Assembly (NCBI RefSeq): GCF_030019085.1
Contig: NZ_JASEFJ010000001.1
Span: forward strand, 1 to 64,000
DNA length: 64,000 nucleotides
Direction of reading: 5' to 3'
From: Methanoculleus sp.
GTDB lineage: Archaea > Halobacteriota > Methanomicrobia > Methanomicrobiales > Methanoculleaceae
The notes below the pieces were generated by a model. It saw nothing but the letters and a program-made list of their open reading frames with translations, was not told the origin of the DNA and made no database searches. Position 1 is the first letter of the stretch. Every line of letters starts with the position of its first letter. This document shows positions 54,163 through 62,939 of this stretch, one piece after another. A program made the translations under genes and the position numbers.

Positions 54163-55356
54163 CTATACCCTCGCAGACTCGCCATGCTGGGCGATGTCCA
54201 GTCCGACATACTCTTCCTCCTCGGTGACGCGAAGCCCCATCACCGCGTCGATAACCTTTGCGATAAGACAGGTCATGCCAAACGAATAACCCACGGCTAT
54301 GGTCACATCCACGGCCTGGATGAGTAAAAGCCCCGGATTTCCGTACAAAAGCCCGTTCACGCCACCGATTGCTGCAACCGCAAAAATGCCGGTGGCGAGA
54401 GCGCCAAATATGCCACCCATACCGTGGATCGCCCAGGCATCGAGACTCTCATCCAGACCTCTCCGGATGCGGAAGACAAGGGCAGCGTAGCAGACGATAC
54501 CGGCGCATGCACCTATCGGGATGGCAGCAATGGGCGCGACAAAACCGGCCGCCGGCGTGATAGCGACCAGACCCGCGATGGCTCCGCTGATTATCCCGAC
54601 TGAACCGGGTCGGCCGCGAACCCAGGCGAGAGCGAACCAGGCAAGAGCCCCTGTCGCAGCTGCGATGTTTGTTGCAACGAAAGCGTTCACCGCAAGTCCG
54701 TCCGCTGCGAGGGCACTCCCGGCGTTGAACCCGAACCATCCAAACCAGAGGAGCGCCCCGCCCAGGAGAACCATCGGGATGTTGTTGGGTTCCATGCCGT
54801 GACCGCCGAACCCGAGACGTCTCCCGATGATCAGGGCAAGCGCCAGTGCAGAGAACCCCGAGGAGATATGGACGACCGTGCCTCCGGCAAAGTCGATAGC
54901 ACCGAGTTGTGTCGCCCATCCACCGCCCCAGGCCCAGTGAGCGAGCGGGTCGTAGACCAGCGTCGTCCAGAGCAGGCCGAATACTATGAAAGAACTGATC
55001 TTTATCCGCTCTGCAACCCCTGAGGTCACGATTGCAAGCGCCAGGCCCGCGAAGACCATCTGGAAGACCATGAATAGGAGGTCGGGTATACCGTCACCCT
55101 CCATCCCTACACCCTGCAGGAAGATATGATCCAGTCCCCCGATCAATCCGCAGATATCGGTGCCAAAAGCGAGGCTGTAGCCGCAGACGACCCACTGGAT
55201 GCTGACCAGGGCAAACGCAATGAATGCGAGGGCTATCATCGAGATGAAGTTCTTCCTTCTGACAAGTCCGCCGTAGAAGAGTCCCACTGCGGGTGTCATC
55301 AGCATGACCATTGCCGTGCATATGAGGACAAAGGCCGTGGCGCCGGAGTCGATCAT
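54163..55356 (-). CDS. amt: Ammonium transporter Amt
   Basis: 397 residues from ATG 55356 with eleven hydrophobic helices. The twin pore histidines are in [11 protein letters not shown] and AIHGMGG. GGAGGT six bases before ATG 55356 fixes the start; the frame stays open 13 codons further. It carries ammonium in; GlnK, encoded next, gates it. Confidence 0.95.
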   Translation of the reverse strand: MIDSGATAFVLICTAMVMLMTPAVGLFYGGLVRRKNFISMIALAFIAFALVSIQWVVCGYSLAFGTDICGLIGGLDHIFLQGVGMEGDGIPDLLFMVFQMVFAGLALAIVTSGVAERIKISSFIVFGLLWTTLVYDPLAHWAWGGGWATQLGAIDFAGGTVVHISSGFSALALALIIGRRLGFGGHGMEPNNIPMVLLGGALLWFGWFGFNAGSALAADGLAVNAFVATNIAAATGALAWFALAWVRGRPGSVGIISGAIAGLVAITPAAGFVAPIAAIPIGACAGIVCYAALVFRIRRGLDESLDAWAIHGMGGIFGALATGIFAVAAIGGVNGLLYGNPGLLLIQAVDVTIAVGYSFGMTCLIAKVIDAVMGLRVTEEEEYVGLDIAQHGESARV

Positions 55357-55506
55357 CCGGCTACCTCCAGAACCAGAACGGTTACTCTTTCGCAATACAC
55401 GGAAAGAAGTTTCCTTCTTATGGTAATAAATATTACTATGCGGTGTGTTGTGGTGTCGGGAGGAAGGACTGATACGCTTCGACGATCAAAGTGTATTTGT
55501 GGCGCA

Positions 55507-56064
55507 ATGAGCGTGGAGAGGGGAAAAGAGAACGTACGCCGGGTCTGCGCCCATCTGAGGTCGGCAAAGACCCGCGCGGAACTTGCAGAGATCCTGTATC
55601 TGGAGGTATCTCGCTACTCGCTCTCCGACCTGCAGGCGGTGCGGGGGAGGGTTGAGCGTGACCTCAGGTTCGTCCCACGTGCCTACCGGCAGCGTCTGTA
55701 TCCAAGGCTCGTGGAACAGATCTTTGATACCCACCATGCCCTCATCTCCACCATACGTCAGGGGAGGCTTCAGGTCAGTGGAGAACCGCTTCCCCCGGAA
55801 TACGAGGTGTTCTGCGATATGGTCGAGAGGACATGTCTTGCTGGAGAAGAGGATGAACAGCACCTCGAACTCCTCTACTTCCTCCTTGCCGCCTTTAACC
55901 TCTTCGCCCTCGATCTCCCTGCTCACCCTGTAGGGACGCCGTTTCCCGGCGGGCTCAAGGTCGAGGTAAGGAACGGAGAGTACCTCTGCCCCGTCAGGGA
56001 GAAGGCCAACGATGTCGAGAACGCCCTCTGCCCCTACTGCCCGGCAAAACAGAGCGAGATCTGA
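55507..56064 (+). CDS. DUF2115 (UPF0305) protein
   Basis: 185 residues from ATG 55507. A helical body and the C-terminal CPYCPAKQ motif with an upstream CPVREK match DUF2115, a methanogen family of unknown function. The frame runs back to 55126 inside the divergent amt gene, but that extension is a shadow. Single gene. Confidence 0.75.
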   Translation: MSVERGKENVRRVCAHLRSAKTRAELAEILYLEVSRYSLSDLQAVRGRVERDLRFVPRAYRQRLYPRLVEQIFDTHHALISTIRQGRLQVSGEPLPPEYEVFCDMVERTCLAGEEDEQHLELLYFLLAAFNLFALDLPAHPVGTPFPGGLKVEVRNGEYLCPVREKANDVENALCPYCPAKQSEI

Positions 56065-56255
56065 GTTTTGCATCGCCGGGGTCTATCCACCCCTCCTTCG
56101 CAAAATCGGTTTTGTATGAAAAATTCCGGCCACTCCGATAGAGGGATGGAGGGCGGGGTGGTCCAGTCGAGATGCACATCCTGTCGGAATCCGGCCGGAG
56201 AGAGGTTCATCAAATCAGGACAGAGCCTGAAGGTACTGGTTTAACACCCCCCGAC

Positions 56256-56783
56256 TTACTCCTCCTCGTAGCGATCGAAGAACGTAACCTCGTCGAGGGG
56301 TTTCTTCTTTGCGATCGATATCTCCTCCGGGTATCCCGCTGGCACCAGTGAGACGAGGGTATACTCTTCCGGAACGTTCAGGAGTTTCCGGACTTCCTCG
56401 GCGTAGTCTTTCTTTGCCCCCGCGACCCAGCATGACCCGACCCCCCAACCCTGGAGCGCCAGGATGAGCTGCATCGTTGCTGCGCAGCAGTCCTCAAGGT
56501 AGTACTTAGCGTCCTTCTTCCCGAAGACCGCAAAACAGATGGGAGCATTAGCGATGAACCGGCCGTTATCTGACAGGTCTGCGATTGCTTTCAGCGTGTC
56601 ACGGTCGCGGATCGCCCCGAACAGCCAGGGTTGCTCGTTCCTCGCGGTTGGGGCAAGATGCGCGCAGTCAAGGGCGTCTTTCACGATCTTATCGTCTATG
56701 GGCGTGTCTTTGTACTTCCGCACGCTGTGCCTGCTCCGGATCACCGTGACGGCAAGGTTAACCGATCCACCAATCGAGCTCAT
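56256..56783 (-). CDS. Nitroreductase-family protein
   Basis: 175 residues. IRSRHSVRKYKDTPIDD (FMN-phosphate contact) and APTARNEQPW, plus GWGVGSCWVAG and VPAGYP, are typical of the NADH-dependent flavin nitroreductase superfamily. Physiological substrate unknown. Single gene. Confidence 0.9.
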   Translation of the reverse strand: MSSIGGSVNLAVTVIRSRHSVRKYKDTPIDDKIVKDALDCAHLAPTARNEQPWLFGAIRDRDTLKAIADLSDNGRFIANAPICFAVFGKKDAKYYLEDCCAATMQLILALQGWGVGSCWVAGAKKDYAEEVRKLLNVPEEYTLVSLVPAGYPEEISIAKKKPLDEVTFFDRYEEE

Positions 56784-56859
56784 GTAACGATTGTGGGCAT
56801 TCCAGGCCTAAATACCTTGGGGAACGGGAGTCGATGCCGCTCTCCAGAAAGAGCGGGGA

Positions 56860-58059
56860 TTAAAAGAGACCTGCTATTGCCTGCATCATGTTCGAGAATC
56901 CCTCTCCGATGACCACTGCGGGATCGACCCCAAGGACAGGGAATATGAAGAGGAAGTAGGCAATCGTCCCGATCGTGCTTCCAACGTTCGCGAGAGCCGC
57001 GACAAGCACGACCCGGAATAGCGGTATCCGTCGCATCTCGGAGAAGGTCTCGGCCTCCATGATCTGCCTGACCTCTCCAGTGGCAGGTTTCCTGATCTTT
57101 GCCTCAACGATGGCCGCAAACCATCCCGCCGCAAGAAGCGGGTTGAGCGAGGTCATCCAGGAGACGGCAAACGCCGTGACGGCCGAGAGTGGGTGCCCCC
57201 CGGCGAGAACTGTGAATGCGGCGCTCAGGAGACCGTTGATCAGGAACCAGTAGACGACAGCAGTCAGCAGGATGTCCAGTCCCAGACCGGAGAAGGCTAT
57301 CGCGGCGATAAGGAGAGCGAAGAGGATGGTGACCACTGCTCCAAAGATCTTTGCCCACGGCAGCCCTTTTTTCACCGCCGCGGTCAGGTCAGAAAGTGGC
57401 GGCAGGGTCTCCCGGGCGTCAAGGTAGCGCTGCACCCCCCTGATGTGTCCGGCACCGATGACCGCCAGCACACGATCGTAGCGCTCGGCAAGCATCAGGA
57501 TCTGGTGGGCGAGGTAGGCGTCCCGCTCGTCGATCAGCGCCTGAGCGCCCCGCGGCGAGAACTTCCTGAACTCCTCCATTGCGACACTCACAACATCCTG
57601 ATCCGTGAGTTCGTCGATCTCAAGTTCTTGTTTATCGACGCTCACAAGCGAGTAGAGGAGCGCCCATATGAGCCTGACCCTCTCCCTGATCCCCATCAGA
57701 CCCCAGAACCGGGAGAGCGTGATCCGGATATCGCGGTCGATGAATGCCACAGGTTTCTGGTGGGCGCGTGCCTCCTCGATAGCTGCGAGCATCTCGGCAC
57801 CGGGTTTCACACCGGTCTCAGCGCCGATCCGTTGCTGGATGTATGTGAGTATCCACTGGATCAGGATCTGGCCGAAGTTCCCGGCCTTCAGGATCTCCGT
57901 CACCGAGGGTTCAGCCGTCTCCTCGGTGAGTGAGATGAACCTGCCCCGGTCAAGTTCGACACCCACGATATCGGGCTGGAACTCCTCGATGGTCGACCTG
58001 ACCTCCTCGACACTCTTCTGTGAGACGTGCGCCGTCCCGACGAGACGGATCTCAGCCAT
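56860..58059 (-). CDS. TraB/PrgY-family membrane protein
   Basis: 399 residues. The N-terminal TraB domain has LVGTAHVSQKSVEEV and GVELDRGR, and ends with VLAVIGAGHIRGV; the C-terminal half holds four or five membrane helices. Relatives include enterococcal pheromone-shutdown proteins and possible metalloproteases (tiki/TraB clan). Last gene of a minus-strand run; overlaps the YkgJ gene by 8 bp. Confidence 0.88.
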   Translation of the reverse strand: MAEIRLVGTAHVSQKSVEEVRSTIEEFQPDIVGVELDRGRFISLTEETAEPSVTEILKAGNFGQILIQWILTYIQQRIGAETGVKPGAEMLAAIEEARAHQKPVAFIDRDIRITLSRFWGLMGIRERVRLIWALLYSLVSVDKQELEIDELTDQDVVSVAMEEFRKFSPRGAQALIDERDAYLAHQILMLAERYDRVLAVIGAGHIRGVQRYLDARETLPPLSDLTAAVKKGLPWAKIFGAVVTILFALLIAAIAFSGLGLDILLTAVVYWFLINGLLSAAFTVLAGGHPLSAVTAFAVSWMTSLNPLLAAGWFAAIVEAKIRKPATGEVRQIMEAETFSEMRRIPLFRVVLVAALANVGSTIGTIAYFLFIFPVLGVDPAVVIGEGFSNMMQAIAGLF

Positions 58060-58591
58060 CGAGCACCTTCATGCCCTCACTATCGATCACGACCCTTTTC
58101 CCCGGTGGAATCTTCGTTTCCTGAAAGATTGAGCGGATCTCTGCCTCCTCTTCGGCCTCGGCGGCCTGACGCCTGTGGAGATCGGCCGCAGCATCGCGTA
58201 CAGCGCAAGATATGGGGGCGCCGAGACCCGGACATTCCGAGACCATCAGTTCGTCGTCGAGCAGCATGAAAGGGTAGGTGCGGCAGATCCAGGGCCGGTG
58301 CTCATAGATGGAGCACCGGCCATCCTTGAGGAAGATACACGCATCGGCCGTTCGCCGGAGGCACCAGGCGAGGGTGTACTCACCGCCGTTTCCCCCACTG
58401 ATGAACTCGGGGTAGGGCTCAACAACCTCTTCCCTGCTCATCCCGGTAGCAGTCATGATCTCACGGAGTTCAGCGGCACCCACCAGCACAAGGTTTGAGT
58501 CTTCCCCGACCCTCCGGCAACAGTTGCCGCACTCTCTGCAGCAGAAGCCTATCGACCTGAGTTGTTCTGCGATCTCATCTATTCCAAGCAT
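58052..58591 (-). CDS. YkgJ-family Fe-S/zinc cysteine-cluster protein
   Basis: 179 residues. CCRECGNCCRR and CIFLKDGRCSIYEHRPWICRTYPF carry the conserved Cys cluster of the YkgJ (UPF0153) family, presumed metal-binding. Function unknown. It overlaps both neighbours (guaA subunit by 13 bp, TraB by 8 bp). Confidence 0.88.
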   Translation of the reverse strand: MLGIDEIAEQLRSIGFCCRECGNCCRRVGEDSNLVLVGAAELREIMTATGMSREEVVEPYPEFISGGNGGEYTLAWCLRRTADACIFLKDGRCSIYEHRPWICRTYPFMLLDDELMVSECPGLGAPISCAVRDAAADLHRRQAAEAEEEAEIRSIFQETKIPPGKRVVIDSEGMKVLDG

Positions 58592-59133
58592 ATCCTGTCA
58601 AAATTCTCAAACAGAAGTCGGCCGTTAAAGGTATGGCTGACTTCCGGGTGCCACTGGACCCCGTATAGGCGTTCTTCTGTGGAGACCATGGCCTCCACAT
58701 CGCAGATGGCCGATCTTGCAAGCCGGACAAAACCCTTCGGCACCACCGAGACCTCGTCTGCGTGCGATGCCCATACCTGCATCCTCTCCGGGTAGCCCTG
58801 CAAGAGGGGATCCTGCTCCAGGATCTCCACCTCGACCGCACCAAAACCCCCGCTTGCACCCCGGCGGATCGCGCCTCCACGGGCTGTTGCGATGATGTGC
58901 AGACCGAGGCAGATCCCGAGGACCGGGAGATCGAGGTCGAGGTAGTCACCGGCGAGACCGGCGCGTTCCAGGGTGGGTCCCCCGCCAAGGATGATGCCAC
59001 GGCAACCGCTGGCGACCTCGTCGGGCGGCGTCATGTTCGAGATCATCCTGGCCTCTATATCCATATCACGGAGTGTCCGGTGGATCAGGTGGTTAAACTG
59101 TCCATGGTTGTTGACCACATAGAGTGGAAGCAT
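58579..59133 (-). CDS. guaAA: GMP synthase glutamine-amidotransferase subunit A
   Basis: 184 residues, amidotransferase domain only, as usual in archaea where GMP synthase is split. The nucleophile is in GICLGLH and the catalytic His-x-Glu in QWHPEVSHT. It supplies ammonia to the ATP-pyrophosphatase subunit (not in this window) that converts XMP to GMP. Confidence 0.93.
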   Translation of the reverse strand: MLPLYVVNNHGQFNHLIHRTLRDMDIEARMISNMTPPDEVASGCRGIILGGGPTLERAGLAGDYLDLDLPVLGICLGLHIIATARGGAIRRGASGGFGAVEVEILEQDPLLQGYPERMQVWASHADEVSVVPKGFVRLARSAICDVEAMVSTEERLYGVQWHPEVSHTFNGRLLFENFDRICLE

Positions 59134-59171
59134 TGCTTAATTACTGGACGTAAAAGGGTAATAGTCCTTCC

Positions 59172-60188
59172 TCAGGCATACTCCCGGACGAAATCGAATA
59201 CTTTTCGGGAGATCTCCTCCGGGCTGTGACCCATGAGGTATGCGAGCATCAGGGCTCCGCCGGCACCCGTCCCTTCCTTCACCTCGCCGATACAGTATCT
59301 GGCGAGTCCTGGATGGCCGATCTTATCGAAGTTCGGGTCGACGTAGTAGGCGGTGGTGCCGACCTCTGCAACGGAACGACCGAACCCTGCAGAGGGGTCA
59401 TCCCTTACATAGACCGTTGTCGCAAGGGGCGGCACCCTTATCCCGAGGGCTTTCATGATGGCCGCAACGGCCAGCATCTGGGTTCCGCCGGCAAATATTA
59501 TCTCACCGGAGTATGTGCTCGCGATCCCCGCAGCGACGGGCATCATGGGGTCGCCAGCGGTGCGGAGGATATCCATGGGCTCCTCCGCCCCTGTCTCTTG
59601 AATCCTGGCGAGAACCTCACGACAGACGGCCTCTTTCAGGTCAATAGGGTTTTTTGGAAAGGCGCTGCTGACCGATGCGTCGTATCCGAGCGCCCGCAGG
59701 ACGCATAGGGCGGTGGTCGTCCCGCCGGGGACGCATTCGCCGAGCATCAGGAGGTCGCTGTAGTGCGAGAGAAGCCGGCCGATCCTCTCTCCCCGCTCAA
59801 AGAGTAGCGCTGCATCCGGCACCGCATCTTCACGGCGGGGATCGCCACCTGGTCTCCCGTAGACGTCCAGACAAGGGACTGTGGGTGTGTGCACAAGCCC
59901 GGCGTTGATGAAGATGGGGGAAAGCCCGGTCAGCTCCATCATCGACCTGGTTATGGAGGCTGGTGTCGGGCACCCGGTTGGGGTGTTAGGTCTGGCCGGC
60001 ATGCTTGTGATCGCGCCGTTCGTAATGAGTTCTGCATCCAGGATCGGCGTTAACAGCGTCTTCTCCGGTGTTGGCCCTGCACCAGAGATACCGGGAACGG
60101 TTGATAGAACAGTATTCCCAAGTACCACCGCCATCATTGGGTGGCGAGGCCGGATCCCGGGGTCTTCGGAGAGGAAGTAATGAGACAT
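59172..60188 (-). CDS. cobT: Archaeal CobT-like nicotinate-nucleotide:base phosphoribosyltransferase
   Basis: 338 residues from ATG 60188 (MSHYFLSEDPG). VPGISGAGPTPEKTLLTPILDAE and GECVPGGTTTALCVL match the archaeal UPF0284/TIGR00303 branch of the CobT family, which activates the lower-ligand base of cobamides. The frame is open to 60242. Divergent from cobZ-cobS, the other lower-ligand genes. Natural base unknown. Confidence 0.85.
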   Translation of the reverse strand: MSHYFLSEDPGIRPRHPMMAVVLGNTVLSTVPGISGAGPTPEKTLLTPILDAELITNGAITSMPARPNTPTGCPTPASITRSMMELTGLSPIFINAGLVHTPTVPCLDVYGRPGGDPRREDAVPDAALLFERGERIGRLLSHYSDLLMLGECVPGGTTTALCVLRALGYDASVSSAFPKNPIDLKEAVCREVLARIQETGAEEPMDILRTAGDPMMPVAAGIASTYSGEIIFAGGTQMLAVAAIMKALGIRVPPLATTVYVRDDPSAGFGRSVAEVGTTAYYVDPNFDKIGHPGLARYCIGEVKEGTGAGGALMLAYLMGHSPEEISRKVFDFVREYA

Positions 60189-60329
60189 TGTGTAGAGAAT
60201 ATGTGCTGCTGGATAGAAGAGGTTGCTGTCGCTCTCGACCATCTGGAGAAGGCTGAAAGGCTGGTAGCCTCAAGGATATGCCGGTTTGATACCAACTGAC
60301 AAATACTTTCCAGCCCCAATACCTCAACA

Positions 60330-60773
60330 ATGTTTGAGATAGAGCAGAGACTGGAAGGGAAGGGTATCCTGCGCGGGGATATCGTCGCTGCGGCGATGGA
60401 ACTCTATATTCCCCACGGCATAGATAAGGATGAAGCCACACGCAGGCTTGATGCGAAGATCGGGCAGGCTTTCGATGACCCAAACGTATCCTCACTCCTC
60501 CTCGGCGCCCTCCTGCTCGAGGACGAACTTTATACCCGGCGGGAGAACTCGGAGATCGCTGACGACCCCGTCTTTTTGCTCTCGGACGAAATAATCGGGA
60601 TGGCCATCGCCGAGGTGATTGGAGGAACTTACGCGCGGTTTGAGTTCACACGCTACGACCAGAAGAAACCGGGGATCTTACGTGAACTTGGGCCGTTCCT
60701 CGACGACGCCGTCGCAGGACTGATCGCGGGTTGCACATCGCGCCTCTACAGCGAGTCGATGGGATCGGTGTGA
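60330..60773 (+). CDS. cobZ: Alpha-ribazole phosphatase, archaeal CobZ
   Basis: 147 residues, unrelated to bacterial CobC. LEGKGILRGDIVAAAMELY and LSDEIIGMAIAEVIGGTYARFEF fit CobZ, the archaeal enzyme described in Methanosarcina that replaces CobC. The stop overlaps the cobS GTG start (GTGA). Confidence 0.92.
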   Translation: MFEIEQRLEGKGILRGDIVAAAMELYIPHGIDKDEATRRLDAKIGQAFDDPNVSSLLLGALLLEDELYTRRENSEIADDPVFLLSDEIIGMAIAEVIGGTYARFEFTRYDQKKPGILRELGPFLDDAVAGLIAGCTSRLYSESMGSV

Positions 60774-61480
60774 GATCGGTTCTTGCCCTGCTGCAGTTCT
60801 GTACCTCCCTCCCTCTCGGGAGACCGGTCGAGTTCGAGCACTTCGCTCGCCGCTCATACCTCTACCCCCTTGCCGGTTATCTCATCGGTGGGATAGCGGC
60901 CATTGTCACGTGCTGGATAACTTCGCCCACTGTGGGAGCGGCCGTCGCCATTGCCGCGGTGCTCCTCCTCTCCGGTTGCAACCACTTCGACGGACTGCTC
61001 GATCTCGGGGACGGGCTTATGGCTCACGGCGGGCGGGAGAAGAGGATCGCAGCCATGACCGATCGGACGACCGGGACGGGCGCCGTTGCTGCAGGGATTA
61101 TGGTCACCCTCCTTGCATTTTCCGGACTCCAGGTCGTTGCGAACATTCCTCTAACCATACTTGCCGCCGAGGTCTGTGCAAAGACCGCGATGTCCTGGCT
61201 CACCACTCTCGGTGCACCCTTCCGGGAGGGCATCCATTCTTATCTTCACGGGTTTGCAAAACCCTGGTTTCTGGTTCCGGCATTCCTGCTCACCTTGCCC
61301 CTCTTCCTGATGCCGTTGCCACGTGCGGCTCTTGTGCTTGCCCTTGCATCAACCGCCATAATCACTGCACTTATGCTTCTGCTCTCACGGCGGGTCTTTG
61401 GCGGGGTAAATGGAGATGTCGTCGGGGCATCAAACGAGATAGTCCGGGCTGTTGTTATACTCCTCATTGCTCTCGCGTGA
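60770..61480 (+). CDS. cobS: Cobalamin synthase (adenosylcobinamide-GDP ribazoletransferase)
   Basis: 236 residues from GTG 60770, coupled to cobZ. CNHFDGLLDLGDGLMAHGGREKR and MTDRTTGTGAVAAG are the CobS hallmarks; about six membrane helices. It joins alpha-ribazole(-P) to AdoCbi-GDP at the membrane. The open frame is listed to 60731, but those 13 extra codons lie inside cobZ. Confidence 0.93.
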   Translation: MRSVLALLQFCTSLPLGRPVEFEHFARRSYLYPLAGYLIGGIAAIVTCWITSPTVGAAVAIAAVLLLSGCNHFDGLLDLGDGLMAHGGREKRIAAMTDRTTGTGAVAAGIMVTLLAFSGLQVVANIPLTILAAEVCAKTAMSWLTTLGAPFREGIHSYLHGFAKPWFLVPAFLLTLPLFLMPLPRAALVLALASTAIITALMLLLSRRVFGGVNGDVVGASNEIVRAVVILLIALA

Positions 61481-61518
61481 CCATCTTTTTTTATCCTGGC
61501 GTCATCTACTACTTTAGA

Positions 61519-62400
61519 ATGATGCAGGAACAGACCCTATACTCCCGGGGAGGGATCATCACCGAACGGGATGCAGACTATGCAACGGTGCGGGTTCGGA
61601 TTCCGGCAGGTGTTCTCTCCGCGGCGCAGGTCAGGCAACTAGGAAAGATCAGTGAGAAGTATGGCGATGGCACGCTCCACCTCACCATGCGCCAGACGTT
61701 GGAGATCCCGCACGTAAAACCCGAGAATTTTGAAAAGATTGCAAAAGCCCTTGAGAAGAACGGGACACCGCTCGGTGCGGAGCAGAACGAGGTTGTCAAC
61801 ATCATGGCCTGCCCTGGTACGGAACGATGTAAGTATGCTAACTGCGAGACTATCGACCTTGCCCGAAAGATCGACGAGCGGGTCTTTGGGAAGGTGCTCG
61901 CGATCAGGCTTCGTATTGCCATATCCGGTTGTCCCTACATGTGCAACAGCCCACTGTTAAATGACATCGGAGTTATCGGCAGGATCCGGCCTCTGCGAAT
62001 TCCCGGTCTCTGCACTGGCTGCGGTACCTGTGTGGAGTACTGCAAACAGCACGCCATCGCTCTTAAAAACGGTGTCTCGGTTCTTGATGAGAGCAAATGT
62101 GTCCAGTGTGGCGTTTGTATCCATTCCTGCCCGTACCAACTCCTGAAATCAGAGTATGATCATTACCAGATCACGGTCGGCGGTCGACGCGGGGCCTCTC
62201 CAGCTGTTGGGCGGGAACTGGTTACAGTCGAGACCGCTGAGGAGGTGGTCGAGGTGGTCGAGCGGATCGTTTACTGGGTCTATCGGAGTGCCTGGAGTGG
62301 CAGGCCGCTGGCCGATCAGATGGACGAGATCGGCTACGATGCGTTTGCAGAGGGGATCCGAAAAGAGTTCGGGCCGAAACCCGCAGAAGAGAAGCAGTAA
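61519..62400 (+). CDS. Siroheme sulfite/nitrite reductase-like protein with ferredoxin domain
   Basis: 293 residues. An N-terminal ferredoxin-like half domain precedes LTMRQTLEIPHV; CPGTERC...C and SGCPYMC (C-x5-C and C-x3-C) bind siroheme-[4Fe-4S]; CTGCGTCVEYC and CVQCGVCIHSC bind two further [4Fe-4S] clusters. This is the small Dsr-like/Fsr-C-type protein of methanogens, active on sulfite, nitrite or another anion. TTTTTTTATCC about 30 bp before the ATG implies a leaderless mRNA. A longer in-frame upstream reading (from 60910) is a cobS shadow. Confidence 0.88.
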   Translation: MMQEQTLYSRGGIITERDADYATVRVRIPAGVLSAAQVRQLGKISEKYGDGTLHLTMRQTLEIPHVKPENFEKIAKALEKNGTPLGAEQNEVVNIMACPGTERCKYANCETIDLARKIDERVFGKVLAIRLRIAISGCPYMCNSPLLNDIGVIGRIRPLRIPGLCTGCGTCVEYCKQHAIALKNGVSVLDESKCVQCGVCIHSCPYQLLKSEYDHYQITVGGRRGASPAVGRELVTVETAEEVVEVVERIVYWVYRSAWSGRPLADQMDEIGYDAFAEGIRKEFGPKPAEEKQ

Positions 62401-62459
62401 CAGCAGAAACCGATAGATGTACCGATATGGAAAGGAGCGGCCGTGGGCGCTAACTCCTC

Positions 62460-62762
62460 CTATCGGTAATACATCGAGGCGAATCCCTCTCCAGCGTCGT
62501 CCTCACATTCGATCTCGGTGCCGTCCCGAACGAGGGAGTTAAACATCATGGCCGCGTTTAATAGGTTTTCGTCCGGGTTTGAGCCATGTCGGACACCACT
62601 CAGCGCCTGACGCTGCGGTGTCGGGATCGTCCGTTTACCCACCCGGACACCGGCACAGTAGCGACAGTAAGCACAGTGCGAGTAGACCGAGACCTCTCGC
62701 CCCGCGCAGGTTACCGTCACCCTGTCCTTTGCCTCATCACGATGAAACTCAAGTAACTTCAT
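62460..62762 (-). CDS. Small cysteine-containing protein, unknown function
   Basis: 100 residues. A central CAGREVSVYSHCAYCRYCAGVRVG segment has four closely spaced Cys and a His, suggesting a metal site. No family recognised. Convergent with the sulfite-reductase-like gene (59 bp between stops). Confidence 0.6.
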   Translation of the reverse strand: MKLLEFHRDEAKDRVTVTCAGREVSVYSHCAYCRYCAGVRVGKRTIPTPQRQALSGVRHGSNPDENLLNAAMMFNSLVRDGTEIECEDDAGEGFASMYYR

Positions 62763-62852
62763 GGTATGAGAAACATGGACTCTCCAGAAATAAGATTCTG
62801 TCGACTGTCATGGTTTTTGAAGGATGGGCGCTACTGGCGCGCATAGAAATGC

Positions 62853-62860
62853 TTTATATG
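62853..62860 (+). promoter_or_regulatory. TATA box for tuf
   Basis: TTTATATG predicts transcription from about 62883 and a leader of about 57 nt ending in GGAGG (62926-62930). Confidence 0.55.
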
Positions 62861-62939
62861 GTATACGTCACACGTATAGGTTACTCGCATAAGCAGGCTG
62901 TTTGAGCTGACAGGCCTATATGAGTGGAGGATATAATCT

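Noticed and set aside
60910-62400. 496-codon frame suggesting an N-terminal extension of the sulfite-reductase-like protein
   Set aside because: The first 200 codons are the wrong frame of cobS; a promoter and ATG at 61519 give the normal family start.
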